Positions 27,387-35,387 of a DNA stretch of 64,000 nt are shown here, in pieces. Position 1 is the first letter of the stretch; each line of letters begins with the position of its first letter. Source of the DNA: H17-190 sp034435615 (lineage in GTDB: Bacteria > Chloroflexota > Dehalococcoidia > SM23-28-2 > HRBIN24); contig DAOTWZ010000019.1 in the NCBI GenBank assembly GCA_034435615.1, forward strand, positions 1 to 64,000, given 5' to 3'. The position numbers and the translations under genes are program-made. Below the pieces are notes generated by a model that had not been told where the DNA came from, searched no databases, and saw only the letters and a list, made by a program, of their open reading frames with translations.

Positions 27387-28088
27387 TCAGCCCGCGTAGA
27401 GGATCCTCTCGCAGCTCACGCACTGGACTAGGGCGTTGCCGCTGCGCAGCCGCTGGAGGACGGACATGGGCAGGGAGATGCGGCACCCCTGGCACATCCC
27501 CCTCTCCACTCGCGCCACAGCCCGCCCCTGACGGCGCGCCCGCAGGGCGTCGTAGAGGCCCAGGGTGGAGGCGTCCACCTTGACGACCTGCCGGGCCCGC
27601 TCCCCCTCCAGCCTGGACAGTTCCTCCTCCAGCCGCCCCTTCTCGGCCAGCAGGGAGGCCTGCTCATCCCGCCAGACGGCCTCCGTCTCGGCCAGGCGGG
27701 CCTCCGCCTCCCCCAGCAGCCGCTCCGCTTCCTCCACCTGGAGCATGAGGTTCAGGAGGGCGTCCTCACGACGGGAGAGCTGGCGCTTGAGGGCCTCCAG
27801 GTCCTCTTGCAGGTCCTGGAGCTCCTTGGGGTTGCGGACGGTGCCGCCGTAGAGCTTGTCCTCCACCGCCTTGGCCTTGCGGCGGAGCTCCTCCACCTCC
27901 CACTCCTCCTCCCGCTGGCGGTGGCGCAGGCCGGCCAGCTCCTCCCGACGGCGCGCCACCTCCTCCCGCTGGGCTCTCAGCTCCTCCGTCTCCCCCAGTC
28001 GGGACTCCGTCTCGGCGAGGCGCTGACGGGCAGCGTCTATGGCCAGATCAGTCTCCTGAAGGGCGTACAGCTCGGCCGCGGTGGTCAT
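27387..28088 (-). CDS. C4-type zinc-ribbon coiled-coil protein (DUF164/CT398 family)
   Basis: 233 residues. A long coiled coil (about 10-180, rich in Glu, Arg and Leu) is followed by a zinc ribbon with Cys199, 202, 223 and 226 (CQGC ... CVSC). This is the CT398/DUF164 architecture, widespread in bacteria and often next to an RNase HI or Nif3-like gene. Its biochemical role is not established. It is the first gene of a compact operon with the recombinase-like protein and rnhA, one base separating it from the former. The start is ATG 28088, and a divergent DUF177 gene lies across 183 bases of promoter DNA. Confidence 0.92.
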   Translation of the reverse strand: MTTAAELYALQETDLAIDAARQRLAETESRLGETEELRAQREEVARRREELAGLRHRQREEEWEVEELRRKAKAVEDKLYGGTVRNPKELQDLQEDLEALKRQLSRREDALLNLMLQVEEAERLLGEAEARLAETEAVWRDEQASLLAEKGRLEEELSRLEGERARQVVKVDASTLGLYDALRARRQGRAVARVERGMCQGCRISLPMSVLQRLRSGNALVQCVSCERILYAG

Positions 28089-28172
28089 CTCCGGGCCCGC
28101 TGCTGTTCGTTCGCTCGGGCTGACGAAAAGGCGTCCATCGGTCGGCCTGCATGGGGGCCAGGGGGCTGGGGC

Positions 28173-28200
28173 TGGACAGGGCCCGCGACGGGATTATAGA
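28173..28200 (+). promoter_or_regulatory. Candidate promoter for yceD-rpmF
   Basis: TGGACA (28173-28178), a 16-base spacer and TATAGA (28195-28200) in the divergent gap upstream of the DUF177 gene. The leader would be about 65 bases. Confidence 0.45.
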
Positions 28201-28271
28201 CTGGAAACGGAGCCGGTGACAAGGAGACCGAAAGCTGCCGCCCTCTGACCGGCCCCGGAGAGTGATCCTCG

Positions 28272-28802
28272 ATGCGGTTCCACGTCTCCCACGAGCTGAG
28301 ACAGCCAGCGGGCACCGTCTTCCGCTACGAACTGCAGGAGCGCCGTCTGGCCCTGGAGGACGATATAGTCCTGCGGGAGCTGGAGGGCACCATGGACATG
28401 GTCCGCACCGACCGCGGCCTGCTGGTCCACGTGGCGGCGGGCTGCCTGGCCCACGGTGTCTGTGCTCGCTGCCTGACCGAGATAGACTATCGGCTGCGGC
28501 TGGACTTCGAGGAGGAGTACCTGCCGGTGCTGGATATCTTCACCGGCCTGCCCAACCGCATACCCAGGGACACGGACCAGTTTCTCATCGACGCTGACTT
28601 TGTGCTCGACCTGCGGGAGGCCCTGCGCCAGTATACGGTGATGGCGGAGCCCCTCAACCCCCTCTGCCGGCCGGACTGCCGGGGCCTCTGCCCGGACTGC
28701 GGCCAGAACCTCAACGAGGGGCCCTGCGCCTGCCCGGAGCGGCTGGACAGCCGCTGGGAGCCCCTGCGGAGGCTGGCCGCCAGGCTACGCCAGGAGGAAT
28801 AG
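28272..28802 (+). CDS. yceD: DUF177/YceD family protein
   Basis: 176 residues with the YceD pattern: GTMDMVRTDRGLLVHVAA, a CARCL motif, a long acidic segment, then a C-terminal zinc-like cluster CRPDCRGLCPDCGQNLNEG and CACPE. YceD is linked to 23S rRNA and to the ribosomal protein L32 gene that almost always follows it, as it does here (3-base gap). In plants the relative is needed for 23S rRNA accumulation. ATG 28272 fits the conserved N-terminus, though the ribosome site is weak (GAGAGTGAT). Confidence 0.93.
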   Translation: MRFHVSHELRQPAGTVFRYELQERRLALEDDIVLRELEGTMDMVRTDRGLLVHVAAGCLAHGVCARCLTEIDYRLRLDFEEEYLPVLDIFTGLPNRIPRDTDQFLIDADFVLDLREALRQYTVMAEPLNPLCRPDCRGLCPDCGQNLNEGPCACPERLDSRWEPLRRLAARLRQEE

Positions 28803-28805
28803 CCC

Positions 28806-28994
28806 ATGGGCGCCGTTCCCAAGAAGAAGCCATCCCGCGCCAGGACGCGCAAGCGGCGCATGCACCTCCACGCCGATGTGGCGCCCCTGGTGCGCTGCCC
28901 CCGCTGTCGCAGCCCCCGCGTGCCGCACCACGCCTGCCCCGTGTGCGGCACCTACCGGGGGCGTCAGGTGCTGGCCATAGAGGAAGCCAGCTAG
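28806..28994 (+). CDS. rpmF: 50S ribosomal protein L32
   Basis: 62 residues, the normal length. It opens MGAVPKKKPSRARTRKRRMH, with one extra Gly compared with the usual MAVPK, and carries the zinc-binding CPRC ... CPVCG pair. This is therefore a C+ form that needs zinc. It is the second gene of the yceD-rpmF pair. Usually plsX and fabH follow, but here the next gene on this strand (a small membrane protein) is over 1 kb away, beyond an inverted DNA glycosylase gene. Its stop shares the bases CTAG with the stop of that convergent gene. Confidence 0.96.
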   Translation: MGAVPKKKPSRARTRKRRMHLHADVAPLVRCPRCRSPRVPHHACPVCGTYRGRQVLAIEEAS

Positions 28995-29947
28995 CCCCCG
29001 CCGGCGGCCGGGGCGGAGCCGCCCAGGCGGGCCAGTCGCTCCTGCTGGAGGGTCAGCCACCAGAAGAAGGCGGCCCAGCCCCGCCAGCCGGCCCATCGCT
29101 CCGCCAGGGCCCGCACCTCCGCCTCCGTGGCCAGGCGGCCCAGGCCGTAGGCCCGGCCGATGACGGCGCACAGCCCCTTATCGGCCGCCGGGATGACGTC
29201 ACGGAAGCCCAGGCCCCGCATCAGGACGTATTCCGCTGTCCAGCGGCCCACCCCGCGGAAGGAGGTCAGGCGGCGCAGCGCCTCCTCCGCTGGCAGGAGG
29301 GCCAGGCCTGGCAGGTCCAGCTCCCCCAGGGCCACTGCCCGCGCCAGCTCTAGCAGGTAGGCCGTCTTTTGGCGGCTGAACTGGCGGGCCCTGAGCGCCT
29401 CGGGGTCCAGCAGGGCCACCGCCGCCGCCTCCGGGAAGAGGGGATAGGGGTGGCCGTCCACCACCAGTCGCCGTCCGCACAGCTCCACCAGCGTCCGTTT
29501 CAGCTTGCGGGCGAAGAAGACGTTGATCTGCTGCCCCAGCACCGCCCAGGCCAGCGCCTCGAACGGGTCCGGGATGAGGACAGGCCGCACCCCGGGCAGC
29601 CGCTCCACCAGGGCGCCGAAGACAGGGTCCGCCCGGGCGACGGCCAGGAAGGGAGCGGGATCCACCTCCAGATGGAAGATGCGGGTCACCAGGGCGGCTG
29701 CTGCCTCCACCGTGGCCCCGTCCAGGGCCTCCCCCCTCAGCTCCAGGAGGAGGCGCGGCGCCGCCGTCGTCCCCAGGGAGCGGAGGGAGAGGAGGACGGG
29801 CCGGCCGTCCAGGAGGAGGGCCCGTCGGTAAGTGCCGTCGTCGCCCACCTCCTCCACCACGGTGGCAGGGGAGGCCCGCAGGTAGGCCAGGACCAGAGCG
29901 AAGTCATAAGGGGGCAGCGGTGTGAGGACGAGCTCCGCAGTCTCCAA
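28991..29947 (-). CDS. DNA-3-methyladenine glycosylase/8-oxoguanine glycosylase-type (AlkA-like)
   Basis: 318 residues from TTG 29947, chosen because GGAGGTCGCCA precedes it and the AlkA N-terminal domain begins at once (TPLPPYDF); no ATG fits. The helix-hairpin-helix (LTSFRGVGRWTAEYVLMR) is followed by the catalytic Asp256 in PAADKG, giving an HhH-GPD glycosylase. It removes alkylated purines from DNA. FARKLKRTLVELCGRR in the middle is typical of AlkA. It is inserted head-to-tail against rpmF, breaking the usual rpmF-fab linkage. Its stop overlaps that of rpmF. Confidence 0.9.
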   Translation of the reverse strand: METAELVLTPLPPYDFALVLAYLRASPATVVEEVGDDGTYRRALLLDGRPVLLSLRSLGTTAAPRLLLELRGEALDGATVEAAAALVTRIFHLEVDPAPFLAVARADPVFGALVERLPGVRPVLIPDPFEALAWAVLGQQINVFFARKLKRTLVELCGRRLVVDGHPYPLFPEAAAVALLDPEALRARQFSRQKTAYLLELARAVALGELDLPGLALLPAEEALRRLTSFRGVGRWTAEYVLMRGLGFRDVIPAADKGLCAVIGRAYGLGRLATEAEVRALAERWAGWRGWAAFFWWLTLQQERLARLGGSAPAAGGG

Positions 29948-30112
29948 TGGCGACCTCCACGATGGCCCGGGCCGGCGTGCCCGATGCCAATAGTAAAGCA
30001 GCCGCGGCCCCGCTCTGCACCTGCCGGACGGGACGCTGGGCCGGGCCAGTCCGCCTTTCCCGTTGTCCGGGGCCGTGCTATACTGCCAGTGGCCCGACTG
30101 GAGGAGCGAGCT

Positions 30113-30325
30113 ATGAGGCCCACGTCCCGGCGCTGGCTGCTTCTGGCGCTGCCGCCGTTGCTCCTGGCGCTGCTGGCGGCAGCGGCGGCCAGCTACTTCG
30201 TCTGGTGGGACGCCACCCACTGCGTCTTCTGTCGCTCTCGCCTGGACGCCTTCGGGCGCTGTCCCAACCCCCAGTGCGGACTGGGACGGCTCACCTCGGA
30301 AAGCGAGCCCGCCCCGTTGCCATGA
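30113..30325 (+). CDS. Small membrane protein with a Cys-rich tail
   Basis: 70 residues from ATG 30113, with GGAGGAGCGAGCT upstream. A basic start (RPTSRR) leads to one hydrophobic helix (about 8-30), then HCVFCRSRLDAFGRCPNPQC, which could form a small zinc or disulfide knuckle. The Cys pattern faces the outside if the positive N-terminus stays in. The TGA stop overlaps the fabD ATG (ATGA), so it is translationally linked to fatty-acid synthesis genes. A good -10 (TATACT at 30079-30084, preceded by TGC) lies upstream with a weak -35. I recognise no family. Confidence 0.65.
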   Translation: MRPTSRRWLLLALPPLLLALLAAAAASYFVWWDATHCVFCRSRLDAFGRCPNPQCGLGRLTSESEPAPLP

Positions 30326-31293
30326 TGGAAGGCCCCGTCGAAGACTCCCTCGCTAGACTGTGGCGGTACCCGGTGGAGGAGGGCCTGGCGCTGCTCTTCC
30401 CGGGGCAGGGCTCCCAGCGGGTGGGCATGGCCCAGGACCTCTATCAAGAGTTCCCGGCGGTGCGCTCTCTCTTCCAGCAGGCCGACGGCGCCCTGGGCCT
30501 CCCCCTGTCCCGCCTGATATTCGAGGGGCCGGCCGAGGAGCTGACGGACACCGCCAATGCCCAGCCGGCCATCTTCCTCGCCTCCCTGGCCTGTCTCCTG
30601 GCCGCCCTGGAGACCGGGGCGGTGCAGCGGCGGCCCGCCTTCGTGGCCGGCCACAGCCTGGGCGAGTACACGGCCCTGGTGGCGGCCGGCGCCCTGGACT
30701 TCGTGGAAGGACTGCGGCTGGTGCGCCGTCGCGGGGAGCTGATGGCAGCGGCGGGACGCGAGCGCCCGGGCACCATGGCCGCCATCATGGGCCTGGAGCC
30801 GGAGCGCCTGGCCGAGCTCTGCCGCCGCAGTGGGGCGGAGGTCTGCAACTACAACTCCCCCCAGCAGACCGTCATCGGTGGCAGCCTGGAGGCAGTGGAG
30901 GAGGCGACGCGGCTGGCCAGAGAGGCGGGCGGCCGGGCCATGCCCCTCCAGGTCTCCGGCGCCTTCCACACCAGTCTGATGGCGCCGGCGGCGGCGGAGC
31001 TGGCCAGAGCCATAGAGGCGGCCGCCATCCGCGACCCCATGATACCGGTGGTGGGCAACGTGGGGGCCCGTCCCCTGGCCACCGCCGGGGAGCTGCGGGA
31101 GGAGCTGACGGCCCAGCTCACCAGTCCCGTGCGCTGGCAGCAGACGCTGGAGGCCATGGCCGCCGCCGGGGTGGACACCTTCCTGGAGGTGGGGCCCGGA
31201 CGGGTGCTGAGCGGGCTCGTCCGGCGCACCTTGCCGGAGGCCCGGGCCATCAGTCTGGACGGTGTGGAGAGTCTGCGGGCGTTGGTGCCATGA
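30322..31293 (+). CDS. fabD: Malonyl-CoA-ACP transacylase
   Basis: 323 residues from ATG 30322. The motifs are GQGSQ at 28-32, the nucleophile Ser112 in GHSLGEY, and the histidine segment SGAFHTSLM near 217-225. It loads malonyl groups from CoA onto acyl carrier protein for fatty-acid elongation. The first 20 residues before the usual start are a little longer than in E. coli, so the true start could be later. The stop overlaps the fabG start (ATGA), so fabD and fabG are coupled. acpP lies downstream, but no fabH, fabF or plsX is in the window. Confidence 0.96.
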   Translation: MMEGPVEDSLARLWRYPVEEGLALLFPGQGSQRVGMAQDLYQEFPAVRSLFQQADGALGLPLSRLIFEGPAEELTDTANAQPAIFLASLACLLAALETGAVQRRPAFVAGHSLGEYTALVAAGALDFVEGLRLVRRRGELMAAAGRERPGTMAAIMGLEPERLAELCRRSGAEVCNYNSPQQTVIGGSLEAVEEATRLAREAGGRAMPLQVSGAFHTSLMAPAAAELARAIEAAAIRDPMIPVVGNVGARPLATAGELREELTAQLTSPVRWQQTLEAMAAAGVDTFLEVGPGRVLSGLVRRTLPEARAISLDGVESLRALVP

Positions 31294-32051
31294 ACGGTCT
31301 GCAGATGAACGGCCTCAGGGGCCGCGTGGCCCTGGTCACCGGCGGCTCCCGTGGGATAGGGCGGGCCATCGCCCTGCGCCTGGCCCAGGCGGGGGCCGAC
31401 CTGGCCGTCAACTACCGCTCCAACCACGAGGCGGCCCGCTCCTGCGCCGCTGAGATCGAGGCCCTGGGGCGGCGCTGCCTGCTGGTCCAGAGCGATGTCA
31501 GCAACCCCGAGGACGTGGACGGCATGGTGAAGGAGGTCGTAGCCGCCTTCGGGCGGCTGGACATCCTGGTGAACAACGCCGGCTTCCACCGGGACACCCT
31601 CATCCTCCGCATGAGCCTCAAGGACTGGGACGACGTGCTGGACACCAATCTCAAGGGCGCCTTCCTCTGTACCAAGGCGGCCCTCCGTTACATGATCCGT
31701 CAGCGCTGGGGGCGCATCATCAACATCGGCAGCGTGACGGGGCTGGCCGGCAACGCCGGCCAGGCCAACTACGCCGCTGCCAAGGCAGGACTCATCGGCT
31801 TCACCAAGGCGGTGGCCCGGGAGGTGGGCTCCCGGGGCATCACCGCCAACCTGGTGGCCCCCGGTCTGGTGGAAACGGAGCTCATCAAAGACCTGCCCCA
31901 GCAGCTGCGGCAGGAGGCGCTCAGGCGCATCGTCGTGGGAAGGCTGGGCCGCCCGGAGGACGTAGCGGGCGTCGTAGCCTTCCTCGCCTCCGATGAGGCA
32001 TCATACATTACGGGACAGGTACTGGCGGTGGACGGGGGGCTCGGCCTCTAG
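31290..32051 (+). CDS. fabG: 3-oxoacyl-[ACP] reductase
   Basis: 253 residues from ATG 31290. A classical short-chain dehydrogenase: TGGSRGIG at 17-24, NNAG, and the catalytic YxxxK in NYAAAKAG (about 160-166) with a Ser in NIGSVTG. ITANLVAPGLVETELI and YITGQVLAVDGGL are FabG-like. It reduces 3-oxoacyl-ACP with NADPH. The context (fabD overlapping, acpP two genes on) supports this over other SDR roles. nusB starts one base after the stop. Confidence 0.95.
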   Translation: MNGLQMNGLRGRVALVTGGSRGIGRAIALRLAQAGADLAVNYRSNHEAARSCAAEIEALGRRCLLVQSDVSNPEDVDGMVKEVVAAFGRLDILVNNAGFHRDTLILRMSLKDWDDVLDTNLKGAFLCTKAALRYMIRQRWGRIINIGSVTGLAGNAGQANYAAAKAGLIGFTKAVAREVGSRGITANLVAPGLVETELIKDLPQQLRQEALRRIVVGRLGRPEDVAGVVAFLASDEASYITGQVLAVDGGLGL

Positions 32052-32052
32052 C

Positions 32053-32463
32053 ATGGCTGGCAAGAGACACAAGGCCCGCGCCCTGGCCCTCATGGCCCTC
32101 TACGAGAGGGACGTGGCGGGACACGACGCCCTGGTCGTCCTGGAGCGTCTCCTGGCGGAGGAGCACCTCCCCCAGGAGGCCGCCCAGTTCGCCCGGGAGC
32201 TGGTGCAGGGGGTAGTCCAGCACCAGGAGCGGCTGGATGCCGTCATCCGCAACAAGGCGCCGGCCTGGCCCCTGGAGCAGATACCGGCCGTAGACCGCAA
32301 CATCCTGCGCCTTGCCCTCTACGAGATGCTAATCGATAATAGAGTGCCGATACGGGCTGCCATAAACGAGGCCGTGGAGCTGGCCAAGCAGTTCGGCAGC
32401 GAAAGTTCCCCTCGCTTCGTCAACGGGGTCCTGGGCTCGGTAAGCCTCATCGTGACCCCCTAA
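32053..32463 (+). CDS. nusB: Transcription antitermination factor NusB
   Basis: 136 residues, an all-helical NusB with the usual order: KRHKARALALMALYERD, a middle helix of FARELVQGVVQHQERLD, then LEQIPAVDRNILRLALYEML, VPIRAAINEAVELAKQFG and SPRFVNGVLGSV. It binds boxA RNA with NusE (S10) and prevents early termination in rRNA operons. The position between fabG and acpP is unusual; nusB is more often near ribH or accBC. It starts directly after fabG and ends 22 bases before acpP, so it is part of the fab transcript. Confidence 0.96.
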   Translation: MAGKRHKARALALMALYERDVAGHDALVVLERLLAEEHLPQEAAQFARELVQGVVQHQERLDAVIRNKAPAWPLEQIPAVDRNILRLALYEMLIDNRVPIRAAINEAVELAKQFGSESSPRFVNGVLGSVSLIVTP

Positions 32464-32485
32464 AACGTCTTGAAGGAGGTGTCCC

Positions 32486-32752
32486 GTGGCCACCGTATTT
32501 GAACGAGTGCGGAAGGTCATCGCCCAGCAGTTGGGCGTGGACGAAGAGCAAATCACGCCCCAGACCTCCTTCGTCGAAGACCTGAACGCCGACTCCCTGG
32601 ACCTGGTGGAGCTTATAATGGCCCTGGAGGAGGAGTTCAGCCAAGAGGGGAAGAGCTTCGAGATCTCCGATGAGGACGCCGAGAAGATCGTCACCGTCCA
32701 GGACGCCGTCAACTACATCATCGAGCACCGCATCGCCGAGGACGAGCCCTAG
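32486..32752 (+). CDS. acpP: Acyl carrier protein
   Basis: 88 residues from GTG 32486, with GAAGGAGGTGTCCC upstream, the strongest ribosome site of the cluster. Acidic, with the phosphopantetheine Ser37 in ADSLDLVEL. It carries growing fatty acyl chains. It is slightly longer than E. coli ACP (an SQEGKS insertion and a C-terminal tail). Last gene of the fab-nusB-acp unit; the Tat genes begin 60 bases later. Confidence 0.97.
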   Translation: MATVFERVRKVIAQQLGVDEEQITPQTSFVEDLNADSLDLVELIMALEEEFSQEGKSFEISDEDAEKIVTVQDAVNYIIEHRIAEDEP

Positions 32753-32812
32753 GCCCCTCTCCCAGCGGGGACGGACCTGGGGCCCTGGGCGGCCGACCGA
32801 GGTCGTGATAGG

Positions 32813-33172
32813 GTGGAGTTCCTGGGAATCGGCCTGCCTGAGCTGCTGATGGTCTTGCTGGTGGCGCTGCTGGTGCTGGGGCCGCAGCGCCTCCCCCAGG
32901 TAGCCGTCCAGCTAGCGCGGGCCGTGCGCGCCGTGCGCCGCTATGCGGCGGGATTGAACGCTGACCTCCGCCAGGAGTTCCGGGAGGCACTGGCGGAGCT
33001 GGAGGAGATGCGGGCAGAGGTCCAGGAGCTGAGGCGCACCCTGGACGAGCAGGCCTCCCAGACCCGCCGCTCCCTGGAAGAGACGGCCCGCGAGCTAGAG
33101 GGGACGCCCTACCGCCCTACCATCGTCGAGACGACGGCCGAGCCCGCCCCCGAGGACCGGCCCCGCCACTAG
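32813..33172 (+). CDS. tatA: Sec-independent translocase TatA/TatB-family protein
   Basis: 119 residues from GTG 32813. A short N-terminal membrane helix (IGLPELLMVLLVALLVLG), the hinge motif GPQRLP, then a long amphipathic and charged helix. TatB proteins have the Glu in this helix (LPELL) and a longer C-terminal helix, so this could be TatB, or a single TatA serving both jobs. It forms the Tat protein-export pore with TatC, encoded 75 bases downstream. The Tat pathway exports folded proteins with twin-arginine signals. No such substrate is evident in the window. Confidence 0.88.
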   Translation: MEFLGIGLPELLMVLLVALLVLGPQRLPQVAVQLARAVRAVRRYAAGLNADLRQEFREALAELEEMRAEVQELRRTLDEQASQTRRSLEETARELEGTPYRPTIVETTAEPAPEDRPRH

Positions 33173-33247
33173 TCCCACCGCAGCGTCATGGCAAGCGAGC
33201 ACCGCCCGCCCTCCCGGGAGCGCCCCCCTCCCGGGGAGGGTAAGTAC

Positions 33248-33994
33248 ATGACCATCCTGGAGCACCTGGAGGAGCTGCGACGCCGCCTCATCGTCAGCGT
33301 CCTCTGGGTGGCGGCGGGCGTGGCCGTCTCCGCCGTCTTCGGTGACCGCATCATCCGCTTCCTGCGGGAGCCAGCGGAGGCCTATCCGGGGCAGGTCAGC
33401 TTCCAGTTCATCGAGCCCTTCGAGTTCCTGGGTGTCTACTTCCGGGTGGCTGTCCTGGGGGGACTCGTATTCGGCATGCCCATGCTGGTCTACCAGCTCC
33501 TGGCCTTCGTCTCGCCGGGGCTGACGCGACAGGAGCGACGCTGGCTCAACGGGACGGTGGCCGGGGCATCGCTTCTCTTCCTGGGGGGCTGCGCCTTCGC
33601 CTACTACGTGGCGCTACCCCCGGCCCTGCGCTTCCTCCTGGGCCTGGGGGGCGAGATAGCCCAGCCCAATCTGCGCATCGGTAGCTACGTGGACTTCGTC
33701 ACCCGCCTCATCTTCTGGACGGGCCTCACCTTCGAGACACCGCTGGTGGTGATGTACCTCTCTCGCTTCCGCCTGCTGACCTGGCGGCAGATGCTGGGCT
33801 TCTGGCGCTACGCAGTGGTGCTGGCCTTCGTCATCGCCGCCGTGGTGACCCCCACCTGGGACCCGGTGACCCAGTCCCTGGTGGCGGGGCCGATAGTCGT
33901 CCTCTACTTCCTGGGGGTCTTCCTGGCCTGGCTGGTGGAGCCGCGCCGTCAGGAAGAGGCGGCCCGGGAACGGGGACGGCCCGGGCTGGCCTAG
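33248..33994 (+). CDS. tatC: Sec-independent protein translocase TatC
   Basis: 248 residues from ATG 33248, chosen because GGGGAGG lies seven bases upstream and homology begins MTILEHLEELRRRL. The frame opens 60 bases earlier at ATG 33188 with a Pro/Arg-rich, probably untranslated, extension. Six membrane helices are readable, with FQFIEPFEFLGVYFRVA after the first and FETPLVVMYLSRFRLLTWRQM before the fifth. TatC recognises twin-arginine signal peptides. The C-terminal tail is charged and cytoplasmic. A convergent cobU gene ends 15 bases beyond the stop. Confidence 0.94.
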   Translation: MTILEHLEELRRRLIVSVLWVAAGVAVSAVFGDRIIRFLREPAEAYPGQVSFQFIEPFEFLGVYFRVAVLGGLVFGMPMLVYQLLAFVSPGLTRQERRWLNGTVAGASLLFLGGCAFAYYVALPPALRFLLGLGGEIAQPNLRIGSYVDFVTRLIFWTGLTFETPLVVMYLSRFRLLTWRQMLGFWRYAVVLAFVIAAVVTPTWDPVTQSLVAGPIVVLYFLGVFLAWLVEPRRQEEAARERGRPGLA

Positions 33995-34008
33995 CCGGGC
34001 CTCAATCC

Positions 34009-34587
34009 CTACTTCCCCTTGATGGTCACCGGCAGTCCCGCCACCATCCAGACGACGCGCCCCGCGGCGGCGGCCACCCGCTGGTTCACCTCCCCTAGGA
34101 GGTCGCGGTAGAGGCGCCCCAGGGGCGTGGCCGGCACCACCCCCAGCCCCACCTCGTTGCTCACCACCAGCAGCGCCAGACGGCGGGACCGCGGCAGGCC
34201 ACAGAGGGCCTCCACCTGCCCCAGCGCTGACTCCCGCACCGACGCCACCTCCCGGGGCGTCGGGCGGTCGGCTTCAGCCAGGCCGCGGTGGATCAGGTTC
34301 CCCAGCCAGACGGTTAGGCAGTCCACCACCGCCAGCGCCCCGGGCGGGGCCTCCCGCTCCAGGGCGACAGCCGGCTCCAGGGGCTCCTCGATGGTGTGCC
34401 AGGCCGCTGGCCGCTCCCGCTGATGGCGGCGCACCCGCTCCGCCATCTCCTCATCGGTCACGGTGGCGGTGGCCAGGAAGACGACGGGCCCGCCGTAGGC
34501 GCGGGCCAGCTCCAGGGCGTAGGCCGACTTCCCGCTGCGCGCCCCGCCGATGACGAATACCAGTTCGCCCGGCGTTAGGTCAGCCAT
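34009..34587 (-). CDS. cobU: Adenosylcobinamide kinase / adenosylcobinamide-phosphate guanylyltransferase
   Basis: 192 residues from ATG 34587. P-loop GGARSGKS at 14-21, the catalytic-His region around RRHQRERPAAW, DCLTVWLGNL, and the C-terminal VVSNEVGLGVVP typical of CobU/CobP. It phosphorylates adenosylcobinamide and transfers GMP, forming GDP-cobinamide for the CobS step. It starts 13 bases inside cobS, so the genes are coupled. Last gene of a five-gene minus-strand run cbiB-cobD-cobT-cobS-cobU. Confidence 0.95.
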   Translation of the reverse strand: MADLTPGELVFVIGGARSGKSAYALELARAYGGPVVFLATATVTDEEMAERVRRHQRERPAAWHTIEEPLEPAVALEREAPPGALAVVDCLTVWLGNLIHRGLAEADRPTPREVASVRESALGQVEALCGLPRSRRLALLVVSNEVGLGVVPATPLGRLYRDLLGEVNQRVAAAAGRVVWMVAGLPVTIKGK

Positions 34588-35387
34588 CCCCGTTGGGTGG
34601 ATGAGGCACAGAGGAGGAGCGCTGTCGCCTCCGCCAGCTCGATGGCCGCCCCCAGGACGTCCCCGGTGGTGCCCCCCAGGCGGGCGGTGGCCAGCCGGCC
34701 CAGTCCCCAGGCCACAGCCAGGACGGCCAGGGCCAGCAGCGCGCCGAAGGGCCAGAAGATGGCCAGCGAAAGGGCCGCCGTCAGGCCGAGCCCCAGGAGG
34801 GCCTGTCGGGGCCGCAGGGCGCGGGCAACGGCGGCCCCCATCCCCTCCTCGCGAGCGGGTGGGAAGAGTGAGAGGGGCAGGAGGACGCCTCCCCGGGCCA
34901 GGGCCGGGGCCAGCAGGAGGGCGCCGTCCCGCAGCCAGCCCTCCAGAGGGATGAGGGCGGCCCATTTCAGCAGGAGGACGACGGCCACCGCCACGAAGCC
35001 GAAGGCGCCGTTGTGGGGGTCGGCCATGATGCGGAGGCGCTGGGAGCGCTCGGCGTGGGCCAGCAGGCCGTCGGCGGTGTCGGCCAGGCCGTCCAGGTGG
35101 AGCGCTCCCGTGAGGCCGGCCAGGGCCGCCACCACCAGGGCGGAGCGGGCCCCCGGCGGCAGGACGGGGGAGAGGAGCCAGTCCAGCCCCAGAAGGAGGC
35201 CCCCCAGCAGCAGGCCCACCAGGGGAAAGAGGGCGTAGCCGGATGCCGGCAGCCCCAGGGGCCGCCGGGCCACCGGCAGGACGGTGAGGAGGCCCAGCGA
35301 GGCCAGGAGGGGCTCCAGGGGACTAGATGCGGTCGTCGACGCCGGCCTCTTCAAAGGTGGCCATCTCGTCCAGTATGGCCAGGGCAT
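34575..35387 (-). CDS. cobS: Adenosylcobinamide-GDP ribazoletransferase (cobalamin synthase)
   Basis: A polytopic membrane protein of 250-270 residues. LLASLGLLTVLPV opens the conserved part, then LHLDGLADTADGLLAH (metal-binding acidic motif), RIMADPHNGAFG and GGTTGDVLGA. It joins alpha-ribazole to GDP-cobinamide. The start is unclear: ATG 35387 lies 65 bases inside cobT and gives a non-conserved lead, while TTG 35354 is a shorter alternative. No ATG or GTG lies nearer the conserved start. Overlap with cobT and cobU shows one transcript. Confidence 0.92.
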   Translation of the reverse strand: MPWPYWTRWPPLKRPASTTASSPLEPLLASLGLLTVLPVARRPLGLPASGYALFPLVGLLLGGLLLGLDWLLSPVLPPGARSALVVAALAGLTGALHLDGLADTADGLLAHAERSQRLRIMADPHNGAFGFVAVAVVLLLKWAALIPLEGWLRDGALLLAPALARGGVLLPLSLFPPAREEGMGAAVARALRPRQALLGLGLTAALSLAIFWPFGALLALAVLAVAWGLGRLATARLGGTTGDVLGAAIELAEATALLLCASSTQRGWLT

